Below are positions 26,121 to 34,893 of a DNA stretch of 64,000 nt, piece by piece (positions within the stretch are counted from its first letter, which is position 1; every line of letters starts with the position of its first letter). The stretch comes from Cupriavidus sp. WKF15 (GTDB taxonomy: Bacteria; Pseudomonadota; Gammaproteobacteria; Burkholderiales; Burkholderiaceae): assembly GCF_029278605.1 (NCBI RefSeq), contig NZ_CP119572.1:2108001-2172000 (forward strand), written 5' to 3'. The position numbers were made by a program, and so were the translations under genes. Below the pieces are notes generated by a model. That model saw only the letters and a list, made by a program, of their open reading frames with translations, did not search any database and had not been told where the DNA came from.

Positions 26121-26534
26121 TCAGCGGATCTGGACTTGCGGCTTCGCGCCTGGCTTCAGCAAGCCTTCGGTGGGGGCGTCAGCCGGTGGCTTGCCAGTAT
26201 TCGCATCCGGCAGGCGTCCGCGTGCTCCGCCGTGGTCGTCGTCCTCACGCTTCATGCGGACGACGTCAAGGGTGACGGGATCAAGTTTTGCCTTGAAGCG
26301 CCGGCCATCGGCATCATGCCCCTTGACCTCGTAGCAACCGTCGTCGATCCTGAGCCTGTCGATCTGCCAGCCTTTTTGCTGCGCCATCGTCCGGACGGCG
26401 TCACGCGGCTTCCAGGCATTGACTGGCGCCTCGCAATCGTCGCTGTCGTGCGCCTGTGCGGGATGGATGCCGACAGCGCCGACCAGTGCAGACATGGTGA
26501 GCACCAGGCTTCTGGCCATTCTCAGGTGTTTCAT
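26121..26534 (-). CDS. Periplasmic PepSY-domain protein
   Basis: Secreted protein of 137 aa. The signal peptide MKHLRMARSLVLTMSALVGA ends near HPAQA. The single PepSY domain includes DAVRTMAQQKGWQIDRLRID, then GCYEVKGHDADGRRFKAKLD and the closing TLDVVRMKRED. A Pro/Gly-rich tail follows. The ATG at 26532-26534 has GGGAG upstream. It is the first gene of the minus-strand flavin cassette and lies back-to-back with the response regulator at 26678, a common pairing of PepSY proteins with OmpR-type two-component systems, where the PepSY protein is a regulated output. Confidence 0.85.
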   Translation of the reverse strand: MKHLRMARSLVLTMSALVGAVGIHPAQAHDSDDCEAPVNAWKPRDAVRTMAQQKGWQIDRLRIDDGCYEVKGHDADGRRFKAKLDPVTLDVVRMKREDDDHGGARGRLPDANTGKPPADAPTEGLLKPGAKPQVQIR

Positions 26535-26677
26535 GACTAACATCTCCCGTTCGCATCTCTGGACTCCACAATGCACCTGAAACCTGAAGCCAAGCTTGCA
26601 GACACAGGAAATTTTCTTCATGTTCGCGACAGGTTCGCGTGGCAAAGTCACGCGAGACACCCATCAGGAAGATATTA
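26535..26677. promoter_or_regulatory. Divergent promoter region of PepSY/flavin cassette and two-component genes
   Basis: A 143-base gap between the divergent PepSY gene and the response regulator gene. It is the only place from which both transcription units can start, so it should contain the response regulator operator. I did not identify a clear direct repeat by eye. Confidence 0.45.
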
Positions 26678-27337
26678 ATGAGAGTCCTTCTCATCGAGGA
26701 TGAGCCTTGGCTCGGGGAGGCCGTTCGCGACCAGATCGAGAGAGACGGACATCCGACCGACTTCGTGGCCAGCCTCGCCGAGGCGCGCCGGCACCTTGCG
26801 GCCGCCAACTACGACCTGATCCTGCTCGATCTGCTGCTTCCCGACGGTAGGGGGCTCGACTTCCTGCGAGAGCTTCGCGCGGGTGGATCAACCGTGCCAG
26901 TCATCATCCTGACAGCGCTCGATCAGGTGTCGAACCGCATCGCCGGCCTGAACGCCGGCGCGGATGACTATCTCGTCAAGCCGTTCGACCTGTCCGAGCT
27001 TTCCGCACGGGTGAGCGCGGTGTCGCGCCGGTATTCGGGCAATCCGAATCCTCTGGTCAAGCTCGGCGAACTGCGTATCGATACGGTGGGGCGCAGCGTG
27101 ATGCGCGGTGCCGCGCGCATCGACCTGACGGCCAGTGAATGGACGCTTCTCGAAGCGCTGATCCAGCATCCGGGGATGATCGTATCAAGGAGCCGGCTGG
27201 AGGACCGCCTTTATTCCTTCAACGAGGAAATTGGCAGCAACACCATCGAGGTACATATGAGCCGGCTGCGCAAGAAGCTTGGTGCCGATGTCATCGAGAC
27301 CTTGCGTGGGCTCGGCTATCGGCTGAAGCCAGGCTGA
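26678..27337 (+). CDS. OmpR/PhoB-type response regulator
   Basis: Two-component response regulator of 219 aa. Receiver domain: MRVLLIEDEPWLGEAVRDQI, phosphoacceptor Asp in LILLDLLLPDGRG near residue 51, Thr in ILTALD, Lys in YLVKPFDLSEL. The C-terminal winged helix ends with the usual block EVHMSRLRKKLGADVIETLRGLGYRL. AGGAAG precedes the ATG. It lies 2 bases before the histidine kinase gene and is divergent from the PepSY/flavin operon, its most probable target. The subgroup resembles QseB/PmrA/TctD-type regulators. Confidence 0.93.
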   Translation: MRVLLIEDEPWLGEAVRDQIERDGHPTDFVASLAEARRHLAAANYDLILLDLLLPDGRGLDFLRELRAGGSTVPVIILTALDQVSNRIAGLNAGADDYLVKPFDLSELSARVSAVSRRYSGNPNPLVKLGELRIDTVGRSVMRGAARIDLTASEWTLLEALIQHPGMIVSRSRLEDRLYSFNEEIGSNTIEVHMSRLRKKLGADVIETLRGLGYRLKPG

Positions 27338-27339
27338 CT

Positions 27340-28695
27340 ATGCTGCGCAGCCTGCAAGGCCGACTCGCGGCAGCACTGGTTGCAGGGCTCGCTGTCCTGT
27401 CGCTCGCGGCCGCGGCCGCTTCATTCCACGTGCTGCGCCACGAAGTCGATCGGATGTCGGACAGTGCGTTACAGGAGACCGCGCAGCGCCTGTTGCCGCT
27501 CGCCATCATGGAAATCGTCGGGCGCGATGCGGATGGCGATGACGATGGCAGCCGCCGTATCGCAGCCGTTCGCCCACACGACGAATTTCTGACCTACGCG
27601 GTTCGCGATGACAGGGGCAGACTTCTGCTGCGATCGCACGACGCCGACATGGCCATCTTCCCGCCTGACTTGAAAGCGGGCTTCACTTCTACGGCGTCGC
27701 ACCGGATCTATGCCGAGCCGGGCTTGCAGGGCACGATCTCCCTGATGATCGCGGAGCCGCTCGCAACGCGCCGGCATGCGGTGATTGAAGCCGCGCTCGC
27801 GGTCGCCAGGATCCTCATCCTGTTTCTGCCAGTGGGCCTGTGTGGCATCTGGCTGATTGTCCGCACCGGGCTACGGCCAATCCGGCGCTTCTGCGGTAGC
27901 ATCGCTGCACGTGGGCAGAACGACCTGACACCGCTCGAAAGGAAGGAACTGCCGACGGAGGTCGCTCCGATCGCCGACGCGGTCAATGACCTGATGGCTC
28001 GCCTGGACCGCGCGCTGGCTGCGGAGCGCAGCTTCACTGCCAATAGTGCGCACGAGTTGCGCACACCGATCGCCGCGGCCCTCGCCCAGACGCAGCGCCT
28101 CATGGCCGAAGCCCCTTCCGACCGAGTGCGAGAGCGAGTACAAAACGTCGAACGGGCGTTGCACGCGCTGTCCCGGGTCAGCGAAAGACTCATGCAACTC
28201 GCGAAGGCGGAAAATGGACGCGTGCTCGGGGACGCGCCGCAGGATCTTCGACCGGTACTGGAACTTGTCGTCGAGGATTTCCGGCGCGTGGCCTCTGCGA
28301 ACCCGATCCAGCTTGACCTGCCCGACCAGCCCGTTCCGTCGTGGATGGATCAGGACGCGTTTGCCATTGTCGTGCGCAATCTGGTCGAAAATGCTCAAAA
28401 GCACGGCTCGCCTGGGCAACCTGTGGGGATTTCGCTATTGGCCACCGGTTCGCTTACTGTGAGGAATCACGGGCCAGTGCTGCCGGATGATGAACTTGAA
28501 CGTCTGACAAAGCCTTTCGAGCGTGGCGCGACCGCGGCCAAGGGCAGCGGGCTTGGCCTTGCTATCGTCGAAGCGATTGTGCGCGGCGCCGGTTCGTCCC
28601 TTGAGCTACGCTCCCCGGCTCCGGGCTGGCAAGACGGCCTGCAAGTAAGCATCGACCGTTTGCTTGTTGCGCCAGCGATGCAGAAGCGCGCGTGA
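27340..28695 (+). CDS. Sensor histidine kinase
   Basis: Membrane histidine kinase of 451 aa. Helix 1 is at residues 8-30 (LAAALVAGLAVLSLAAAAAS) and helix 2 near 165-185 (ILILFLPVGLCGIWLIV). Between them is a periplasmic sensor of about 130 residues with an acidic patch DADGDDDGS near 65-73. The HisKA motif is FTANSAHELRTPIAAALAQT, with the phospho-His in SAHELRTP. The ATPase boxes are N (LVENAQKHG), G1 (VLPDDELERLTKPF) and G2 (GSGLGLAIV). It pairs with the regulator 2 bases upstream. The signal is unknown; the acidic sensor could bind metal cations. Confidence 0.92.
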   Translation: MLRSLQGRLAAALVAGLAVLSLAAAAASFHVLRHEVDRMSDSALQETAQRLLPLAIMEIVGRDADGDDDGSRRIAAVRPHDEFLTYAVRDDRGRLLLRSHDADMAIFPPDLKAGFTSTASHRIYAEPGLQGTISLMIAEPLATRRHAVIEAALAVARILILFLPVGLCGIWLIVRTGLRPIRRFCGSIAARGQNDLTPLERKELPTEVAPIADAVNDLMARLDRALAAERSFTANSAHELRTPIAAALAQTQRLMAEAPSDRVRERVQNVERALHALSRVSERLMQLAKAENGRVLGDAPQDLRPVLELVVEDFRRVASANPIQLDLPDQPVPSWMDQDAFAIVVRNLVENAQKHGSPGQPVGISLLATGSLTVRNHGPVLPDDELERLTKPFERGATAAKGSGLGLAIVEAIVRGAGSSLELRSPAPGWQDGLQVSIDRLLVAPAMQKRA

Positions 28696-28797
28696 GCCGG
28701 CCTGGCGACATCGATTGCGAGGCGTTGTTCCGGGCACCCACGGCTCTACCGACAGGTGCCCCCGAATCGACGGTTCCCGCGCACGTTGCTTCGTCAG

Positions 28798-29418
28798 TCA
28801 CGGTGGAGAAGACAGTCTCCGTGAGCGTCGCCAACGCAAGCGTCGCTCATGCAGCAGGCATACCCAGTCCACTCTTGTGAAAAGGTACACGACCGCCAGA
28901 AGAAGCAACTGCGAGAGTACGAAGTACAGACCGAAATAGGCCCCGTCAAGATCCGTGTCCAGATAGCGCGAGCCCACCTGGGCCAGATGCGTCCACAAAA
29001 AATAGCTGATGAAGCGTCCGGCAAAGAACGGCAGCCCAATCATCCAAAGCCGCATCCCTGTGAGGCCGTAGGCAATGAAGAGATAGTTCGAGGGGAATGG
29101 GCTGAAGGCATAAGCAAGCATGAACCCCACTGTCATGCTTTTGCGGCGCCCCAGCCACTGACCAACTACATCGATGTTCCGCCTGTCATCCTCACGCATC
29201 CAGCGCTGGCGCACAAGTGTAAAGGCCATCTGAGCCAAGACGAGGCGGCCGGCAGTCGCTGCACATGCCGCTGCAAGCGCCAGAAGAGCGGGGTTGGCCT
29301 CCGGCAGTGAAAAGCCTATCCATGACATCACCATCCAAGTCGGCGGTGCAAAGGCTGGCATCAGATTCAAGCCAAAGACCACGACGGCAAGGACAAGCAA
29401 GCCTGCGATATCGCTCAT
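28798..29418 (-). CDS. VTT/DedA-like integral membrane protein
   Basis: Inner-membrane protein of 206 aa with about five hydrophobic segments. It begins MSDIAGLLVLAVVVFGLNLM and contains the block MLAYAFSPFPSNYLFIAYGL, which resembles the SNARE-associated/VTT (DedA-like) signature with Pro and Asn inside a re-entrant loop. An Arg-rich tail follows. Its ATG overlaps the stop of the hemerythrin-tail remnant (ATGA), so it was once translationally coupled to a P1B-5-type ATPase gene that is now mostly gone. Function unknown. Confidence 0.7.
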   Translation of the reverse strand: MSDIAGLLVLAVVVFGLNLMPAFAPPTWMVMSWIGFSLPEANPALLALAAACAATAGRLVLAQMAFTLVRQRWMREDDRRNIDVVGQWLGRRKSMTVGFMLAYAFSPFPSNYLFIAYGLTGMRLWMIGLPFFAGRFISYFLWTHLAQVGSRYLDTDLDGAYFGLYFVLSQLLLLAVVYLFTRVDWVCLLHERRLRWRRSRRLSSPP

Positions 29419-29696
29419 CCCCGTTCTCCCAAAACAAGATCAAGCTCATCTTCTTGCGCGCAACGCTGCTTCAGGATGGCATCGAGTCCATAGAGGAGCC
29501 GCTGTAATTTCCGCGCGCTCGTCTCGTCAGGCCCGTTCAACGGCAAGGCTGAGTTGACAAGCAATGCAGTATTGAGGAAGCGAAAGCCGAAGCGCATGTC
29601 CGCACCTAGCCAGAGATGCACCTGATTATCTCTGTGAGAACAAATCGCAACGTTCCTCATACCAGTTCCGCCAGTTTCATTTTGTCGGTTGACCAC
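29415..29696 (-). pseudogene. Remnant: C-terminal hemerythrin-like tail of a P1B-5-type ATPase
   Basis: The last 57 or so residues (about 29415-29594) match the end of the intact ATPase at 54385-56676: ARKLQRLLYGLDAILKQRC and AQEDELDLVLGERG against QELQRLLYGLDAILRLHC and AQEDELFHVLGKER. The ATPase body is missing and upstream codons (MVNRQNETGGTGMRNV) have no counterpart. The metal-ligand His of the HCAQEDE motif is Arg here, which argues that the fragment is not functional. It still overlaps the next gene by ATGA. A pipeline may list it as a 93-aa hypothetical protein. Confidence 0.75.
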
Positions 29697-29702
29697 AAGG
29701 TT

Positions 29703-30614
29703 TCATGCCACCTCGACCGGATCAACGTGCGTCATTACGTTGAGGACATCTTTGCGGCCCATCACTCGCCGTCTCGCCTCAAGCGCAATGTCATGTCCCT
29801 CTCTCACGCTTGCCGCCGCATTGATGTCAAGGTGGACGTCCACCAGGATCATGTCACCCATCTTCCTGGTCCGCACATCGTGGGCACCAAGCACGCCTGG
29901 TGTTTCGAGCATGGTCTTGCGAATCGCAACTACCGTCTCCGCGTCGATCGCGCGATCCATCAGGTCACGCAGGGCATCCCGAGAAAACTGCCAACCCATC
30001 CTAGTCACCATCAGGCCGACAACCAGTGCCGCGATCGGATCCAGCAGGTGGTAACCCAGCGTATTGCCCAGGATTCCCACTGCCACCACCAGCGAAGACG
30101 CCGCATCAGACCGCGCGTGCCAGGCATTTGCAACCAGCATGCTCGACCGGACCCGTTCGGCGATCGCCAGCATATAACGAAACAACAATTCCTTGGTTGC
30201 CAGCGCACCAAGGGCAACCCAGAGCCCTATTATTCGTACGGGTTGTATTGAATCCGGGTGCTCAAGCTTGAGTACGGCGTTCGATAGCATGCCGACGCCG
30301 ACCACGAGCAAAAGAAGTCCAAGTATCAGCGAGGCAGCAGTTTCGAAACGCTGGTGTCCATAGTGATAGGCTTCGCTGGGCGCCTTCTTGCTATGGTGGC
30401 TGGCATACAGGACAACGAAGTCCGAAGCCAAATCCGAAAGGGAATGGATTGCGTCCGCCACCAGCGCCTGGGAGCCAGCAAAGATACCGGCGGCAACCTG
30501 GCCGAGGGTCAGGCCGATATTGACCGCAACGCTCACGAGCGTGCTTCGTCTTGCCGCAGCCTGACTGCCTGGCATTTCGTCCGTCTCAGGATTCAATCCA
30601 TCTTGCCTTTGCAT
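29703..30614 (-). CDS. Cation diffusion facilitator (CDF) family transporter
   Basis: Divalent metal exporter of 303 aa with about six membrane helices and a cytoplasmic C-terminal domain. Metal site: HSLSD in helix 2 and HARSD in helix 5, each HxxxD. A second signature is GQALVADAIHSLSDLAS, preceded by GIFAGS. The C-terminal ferredoxin-like domain includes GAHDVRTRKMGDMILVDVH. CDF proteins exchange metal for protons. I chose the ATG at 30612-30614, preceded by AAGG; the longer form starts with TTG. FieF-like zinc/iron specificity is possible, but the metal cannot be assigned from these motifs. Confidence 0.9.
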   Translation of the reverse strand: MQRQDGLNPETDEMPGSQAAARRSTLVSVAVNIGLTLGQVAAGIFAGSQALVADAIHSLSDLASDFVVLYASHHSKKAPSEAYHYGHQRFETAASLILGLLLLVVGVGMLSNAVLKLEHPDSIQPVRIIGLWVALGALATKELLFRYMLAIAERVRSSMLVANAWHARSDAASSLVVAVGILGNTLGYHLLDPIAALVVGLMVTRMGWQFSRDALRDLMDRAIDAETVVAIRKTMLETPGVLGAHDVRTRKMGDMILVDVHLDINAAASVREGHDIALEARRRVMGRKDVLNVMTHVDPVEVA

Positions 30615-30826
30615 TGACAGTGCCTTGTGATTCGACGACAAGCCAAATATTAGCGCCTGCGCGACACCTCAACCAACCTTGGCCGGCGGCGGCAACCATG
30701 GAAGACAGCCCTTATTCGCACACGGCTCCAGAGCAAGCGCACCGGAACGCCGGCACCATACACTAAGCGCAATCCGCGGCAACGGTGCGGCCGTTGCGAA
30801 ACATCGGCGACGTTGCTTGAGCGGGC

Positions 30827-31096
30827 TCAGGGATCACAACCCGCCCCGACAGCAATCCCAATCAAAGTCGGAGGTTTCCCTGCGCGGGCATATACGGTAG
30901 ACCCGCAAGTTGGACAAAAGAATGTTTCGAACGTACCACCTGTAGCAGTCGGCCTCTCATAGCGAGTCGCCTCGCCTATGATCTCGACGCAATCCTCTGA
31001 GTGGTAGGCCAATACGCCGAACGGCGACCCGCTTCGCCGCTGACAGTCTCTGCAATGACAGGCGACTACCAATGAGCTCGGGCCTGGTAAGCTCAC
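30827..31096 (-). pseudogene. GFA (glutathione-dependent formaldehyde-activating) family fragment
   Basis: An 89-codon piece of a GFA/CENP-V-fold zinc protein. Zinc ligands CHCRDCQRRSGSPFG and FFCPTCGSTVY are present. The first zinc Cys-containing strand pair expected at the N-terminus is absent (an in-frame stop lies just upstream of the GTG), and the reading ends at GAGCDP where intact members run on for about 30 residues to a W-rich end. I therefore call it a two-sided truncation. It abuts a LysR remnant on the other strand. Confidence 0.65.
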
Positions 31097-31102
31097 GGGA
31101 CA

Positions 31103-31302
31103 TCACGCCGCTCAATCCATGCTTGAGAACCTCCTCCAGGATCGCCGACGTCGAGGCAGGTCGTCTGGTGCGTGTGATGGAAGACTGGTGCCCCACCTTC
31201 CCCGGCTACCATGCGTTCTATCCAAGCCGCCGCCAGTCCTCGCGCGCCCTCAGGATCGTCATCGACGCCATCCGCTACCGCGCGGATGGCGCACGCGGCT
31301 AG
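31103..31302 (+). pseudogene. Remnant: C-terminal end of a LysR family regulator
   Basis: The frame ending at 31302 reads AGRLVRVMEDWCPTFPGYHA then FYPSRRQSSRALRIVIDAIR, the typical final segment of LysR effector domains of the DmlR/PgrR-like type. Nothing upstream resembles the helix-turn-helix or the rest of the effector domain. It sits directly between the GFA fragment and the end of the iorB-like gene, on the opposite strand to both. Such LysR genes are often neighbours of iorAB, so it may be what is left of the local regulator. Confidence 0.7.
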
Positions 31303-33596
31303 GCTTGCACTAGCTGGCCCCGGATCGGCAGCGAACGAATCCGCTGGCCAGTGGCCGCGAAGATTGCGTTGCACAGCGCCGGCGCCACTGGCGGCACGGG
31401 TGGCTCGCCCACGCCTCCGGGCGGCACGTCGAAGTCCCCGCCGACCAGCCACGTGTGGATGGCGCGTGGTGCCATCTGCGAACGCAGGATTTCAAAGTCG
31501 TGGAAGTTGCTTTGCTGCACGCGGCCGCCCTGGAACGAAATCTCGCCCAGCATCGCCAGGCCGATACCCATCACGCACCCGCCCTCAACCTGGGAGCGGA
31601 TACGTTCCGGGTTGACCTGCGGGCCGCAGTCGATGGCCATGTCCACGCGCGGGATCGTGATCTGGCCCTTGTCGTCCACGACCACCTCTACCACTGTCGC
31701 CACATAGGTCACGAAGCTGTACGCCATGGCAATACCCAGGCCATGGCCCTTCGGCAGTTTGAGGCCCCAGCCAGACCGGCGCGCCGCTTCCTCGATCACG
31801 CGGCGCATGCGACCCGTGTCGAGCGGATACAGGTCGGGCGACTCGCCGTAGTTCCAATTGTCGGATAGCGCCGCGGGATCAATCTTGCGCGGTGGCCCGA
31901 TCAATTCCAGCAGGTAGTCCTTCGGGTCTCGGCCCGCCTGGTGCGCCAGTTCGGCGATAAAGCTCTGCACCGCGAACGCATGCGGAATGTTGGACACCGA
32001 GCGGAACCAGCCGATGCGCGTATGCGCCGGCACATCGGCCGACTCCAGGCGGATCGACGGAATCTGGTACGGGATGTTGATGGCCGTCATCGCGGCCTCG
32101 AAGTCTGCCTTGCCTTGCGCACCGGTCTTGAAGGTGGAGCCGATGGTAGGCGCGGCGGATCGGTGCAGCCATGCCGTGGGCTTGCCGCTGGCGTCCAGCA
32201 CCGACTCCATATGCTCGACTGATACCGTGTGGTAGTAGTCGTGCCGGATATCGTCGTCGCGCGTCCATTGCAGCTTCACCGGCGTGCCGCCCATCGCCCT
32301 GGATACGAGCGCGGCCTCGGAGATGAAGTCCGCCATCGACTTGCGTCCGAACCCGCCGCCAAGCAGCGTCAGGTGCACCGTCACGTCCTTGGGATCCAGC
32401 CCGACATGCTTCGCCACGCTCTCCAGTGCTCCCTGCGGGGCCTGCGAAGGTGCCCAGATCTCGCACTTGCCGTCGACAAAGCGCGCTGTGGCCACCGGTG
32501 GTTCCATCGACGCGTGTGCAAGATGCGGGATATAGTACTCGGCCGAAACCTTGCGCTGGCCATGGCCCGCCGACAGCGCCGCAACGGCATCGCCGTCGTT
32601 GCGCAGCGCCTTGCCCGGCTGACGCGCCGCAGCTTCGAGCGCGCGACGGAACACGGCCGAGTCATAGCTCGCGTTCGCCCCATGGTCCCACTCGAGCTTG
32701 AGCGCGGTACGGCCCTGCATGGCCGCCCAGGTATTGGTGGCGACCACCGCCACGCCGCCAACAGGGTTGAACAGCGGAGGGCCGTCATATCCCTTCAGTT
32801 CCACGACGCGGAGTACGCCCGGCACCTTCAGCGTCTCGGTGCTATCGACCTTGCGCAACTTGCCGCCATAGACCGGCGGGCGGGCAATGACCGCATAGAC
32901 CATACCGGGCAAACGCACATCGATACCGTACCTGGCCTTGCCCTGTGCAATATCACGGCTATCCGCCGGCATGATCTTGCCTTTGCCGATATAGCGGAAC
33001 GCCTCTGGCTTCTTGAGCCGGAGCTGATCGTGCGCCGGCACTGGCTGGCGCATGGCGCCCTCGGCCAGTTCGCCGTAGCCAAGCCGGCGCCCCGTCGGCA
33101 CGTGAATGACTTCGTGGTTGCGCGCTTGCACCTGGGCCGCAGGCACGTTCCACCGCGCGGCCGCGGCGGCTTCCAGCATCTGGCGCGCCGATGCACCCAC
33201 GCGGCGCATGGGCGCCAGGAAATGCCGCACGCTGCGCGAGCCGTCCACGTTCTGGTTGCCATAGCGGGCCTCGTTGGCATCGGCCTGCACAATCTGCACG
33301 CGGCTCCAGTCGGCCTCCATCTCGTCGGCAACCACCATGGGCAAGCTGGTCCGCACGCCGGTACCCATTTCGGCGCGATGCGCGACGATGGTCACGGTGC
33401 CATCACGGGCAAGCGACACAAAGACCAGCGGATTGTCCACGACACCACCGGGCATCGACGCGGCGCCATACTTCTTCGCGGCATTCACCTTGGTGATCAG
33501 GCCGCCGAACCCCACCGACAGTGCCAGCGCGGCTCCCGCCTGCAAGAGCCGGCGGCGCGCCGGCCGTTCCAACGGAGCCCTATCGGTGCGCATCAT
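31299..33596 (-). CDS. Molybdopterin-binding subunit, IorB-like (xanthine dehydrogenase family)
   Basis: Large molybdenum subunit of a two-subunit hydroxylase of the isoquinoline 1-oxidoreductase type, 765 aa. It has a Tat signal with [15 protein letters not shown], so the enzyme is exported folded. Recognisable blocks: [34 protein letters not shown] (molybdopterin-binding glycine motif), [20 protein letters not shown] and [13 protein letters not shown] near the end with the catalytic Glu region. It hydroxylates an N-heteroaromatic or oxidises an aldehyde. The start ATG overlaps the stop of the 2Fe-2S subunit gene. No cytochrome c partner gene is present. Confidence 0.92.
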   Translation of the reverse strand: MMRTDRAPLERPARRRLLQAGAALALSVGFGGLITKVNAAKKYGAASMPGGVVDNPLVFVSLARDGTVTIVAHRAEMGTGVRTSLPMVVADEMEADWSRVQIVQADANEARYGNQNVDGSRSVRHFLAPMRRVGASARQMLEAAAAARWNVPAAQVQARNHEVIHVPTGRRLGYGELAEGAMRQPVPAHDQLRLKKPEAFRYIGKGKIMPADSRDIAQGKARYGIDVRLPGMVYAVIARPPVYGGKLRKVDSTETLKVPGVLRVVELKGYDGPPLFNPVGGVAVVATNTWAAMQGRTALKLEWDHGANASYDSAVFRRALEAAARQPGKALRNDGDAVAALSAGHGQRKVSAEYYIPHLAHASMEPPVATARFVDGKCEIWAPSQAPQGALESVAKHVGLDPKDVTVHLTLLGGGFGRKSMADFISEAALVSRAMGGTPVKLQWTRDDDIRHDYYHTVSVEHMESVLDASGKPTAWLHRSAAPTIGSTFKTGAQGKADFEAAMTAINIPYQIPSIRLESADVPAHTRIGWFRSVSNIPHAFAVQSFIAELAHQAGRDPKDYLLELIGPPRKIDPAALSDNWNYGESPDLYPLDTGRMRRVIEEAARRSGWGLKLPKGHGLGIAMAYSFVTYVATVVEVVVDDKGQITIPRVDMAIDCGPQVNPERIRSQVEGGCVMGIGLAMLGEISFQGGRVQQSNFHDFEILRSQMAPRAIHTWLVGGDFDVPPGGVGEPPVPPVAPALCNAIFAATGQRIRSLPIRGQLVQA

Positions 33597-34075
33597 GCCT
33601 CGGCGTCCGTCTTGTTACCGGCAAGCCGTGAAGACGCCAGCCGTACCGCGGCGTTGATGCGCGTGTAGGTACCGCAGCGGCAAAGGTTGCCGCTCATGGC
33701 GGCCACGATCTGCGCGTCGGTGGGTGTCGGATTGTCCCTGAGCAGTGCCGTTGCGGTCATGATCTGGCCCGCCTGGCAATAGCCGCACTGCGCCACGCCC
33801 AACTCCACCCATGCGTCCTGCACGGTCTTGCCGACGCGGTCCGTCTCCATGGATTCGATCGTTCGCACCGGCTTGCCGCGCAGTGCGGAGATGGGCGTCA
33901 CGCACGAGCGCACCGGCTGTCCGTCGACATGGACCGTGCAGGCACCGCACAGCGCCATGCCGCATCCGAATTTCGTGCCGGTAAAACCCAGCGCGTCGCG
34001 CAGCGTCCAGAGCAATGGCGTGTCTGGGGACAGTTCGACTTCATGGACCTGGCCGTTGATCATGAGGGATGTCAT
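33593..34075 (-). CDS. 2Fe-2S subunit, IorA-like
   Basis: Small electron-transfer subunit of 160 aa with two 2Fe-2S clusters. The plant-type cluster has [15 protein letters not shown] plus a later Cys in VRSCVT; the second has [12 protein letters not shown] and [12 protein letters not shown]. It partners the IorB-like molybdenum subunit, whose ATG overlaps this stop codon. I chose the ATG at 34073-34075 ([15 protein letters not shown]); upstream codons lack family resemblance. It has no signal peptide and would be exported with the Tat-bearing large subunit. Confidence 0.92.
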   Translation of the reverse strand: MTSLMINGQVHEVELSPDTPLLWTLRDALGFTGTKFGCGMALCGACTVHVDGQPVRSCVTPISALRGKPVRTIESMETDRVGKTVQDAWVELGVAQCGYCQAGQIMTATALLRDNPTPTDAQIVAAMSGNLCRCGTYTRINAAVRLASSRLAGNKTDAEA

Positions 34076-34439
34076 AGCAGAAAACGTGGCAGGTGTTCGC
34101 GGGATGGTAGCGGAGAAACGCGGCGCGATTATGCGCGCTATCCAACATACGGCCATGAATGACGCTCATCAATCGCTTTTCGCCTCGGGCCGCTCGCTCG
34201 CAGCCGGGCTTGCATGGATGACGGCGCGTGCCGAGACGGCACAGGCCAAGGAATCTTAATGAGAATCCCGTCTCCAGAACCGTGCCACCTTCGGAAGGCC
34301 GGTACTGGCCGTCCTCTGCCGCTCGTCGTTATATACACTTGAATGGCATCAGGCGTCGGCTATGCAGGATCCATGGCGAGACAGCCGTTACGTCCTGGGC
34401 AAGAGCGCATGATCAGCAACATTCAGTGAGGGGCGCAAT
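34076..34439. other. Intergenic region upstream of iorA-like and VOC genes
   Basis: About 360 bases between divergent genes; it must hold the promoters of both. A 34-codon frame (34154-34258) is open but has no family resemblance and no ribosome site, so I leave it out. No clear operator was found. Confidence 0.4.
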
Positions 34440-34823
34440 ATGGGCGTACAGCTAAACCACACGATCGTCTGGTGCAGCGACAAGCAGAAATCAGCGATGT
34501 TCCTCGTGGACATCCTGGAGCTTCCCAGGCCCATTGAGTTCGGGCAGATGCTGGTCGTTCAACTCGACAACGGCGTCTCGCTCGACTTCTTGGAAAGCGA
34601 CGGCGCGATTTCCATGCAGCACTATGCGTTCCTGATCGGCGAGGACGAATTCGATCGCGTCTTCGCTCGGATTCGCGACAGAGGGCTTCAGTACTGGGCC
34701 GATCCCAGCAAACAGCGTGCAGGCGAAACCTATCTGCACAACGGCGGGCGGGGAATGTATTTCGACGATCCTGACGGTCATTTCCTTGAGGTCATGACTC
34801 GCCCTTACAAGATGGGATCCTGA
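34440..34823 (+). CDS. VOC family protein (glyoxalase/bleomycin-resistance/dioxygenase fold)
   Basis: Single-chain vicinal-oxygen-chelate protein of 127 aa. Metal-ligand positions are His in LNHTIVWCSD, His in QHYAFLIGEDEFD, and Glu in FDDPDGHFLEVMTRPY, the usual H/H/E scheme of two beta-alpha-beta-beta-beta units. Members include glyoxalase I, ring-cleaving dioxygenases and resistance proteins; no specific activity is supported here. It is divergent from iorA and followed by a convergent IclR gene. Confidence 0.87.
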   Translation: MGVQLNHTIVWCSDKQKSAMFLVDILELPRPIEFGQMLVVQLDNGVSLDFLESDGAISMQHYAFLIGEDEFDRVFARIRDRGLQYWADPSKQRAGETYLHNGGRGMYFDDPDGHFLEVMTRPYKMGS

Positions 34824-34893
34824 CGGATTGAAGTGCAATGGGGATAGGCGCCGGCGAGCATCATCGCCGACAGGTTCGAAGAAGTCTTTGGAA

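Noticed and set aside
32229..33668. Plus-strand frame of 479 codons opposite iorB
   Set aside because: Antisense to a well-recognised molybdenum hydroxylase subunit; product rich in Arg/His without domains.
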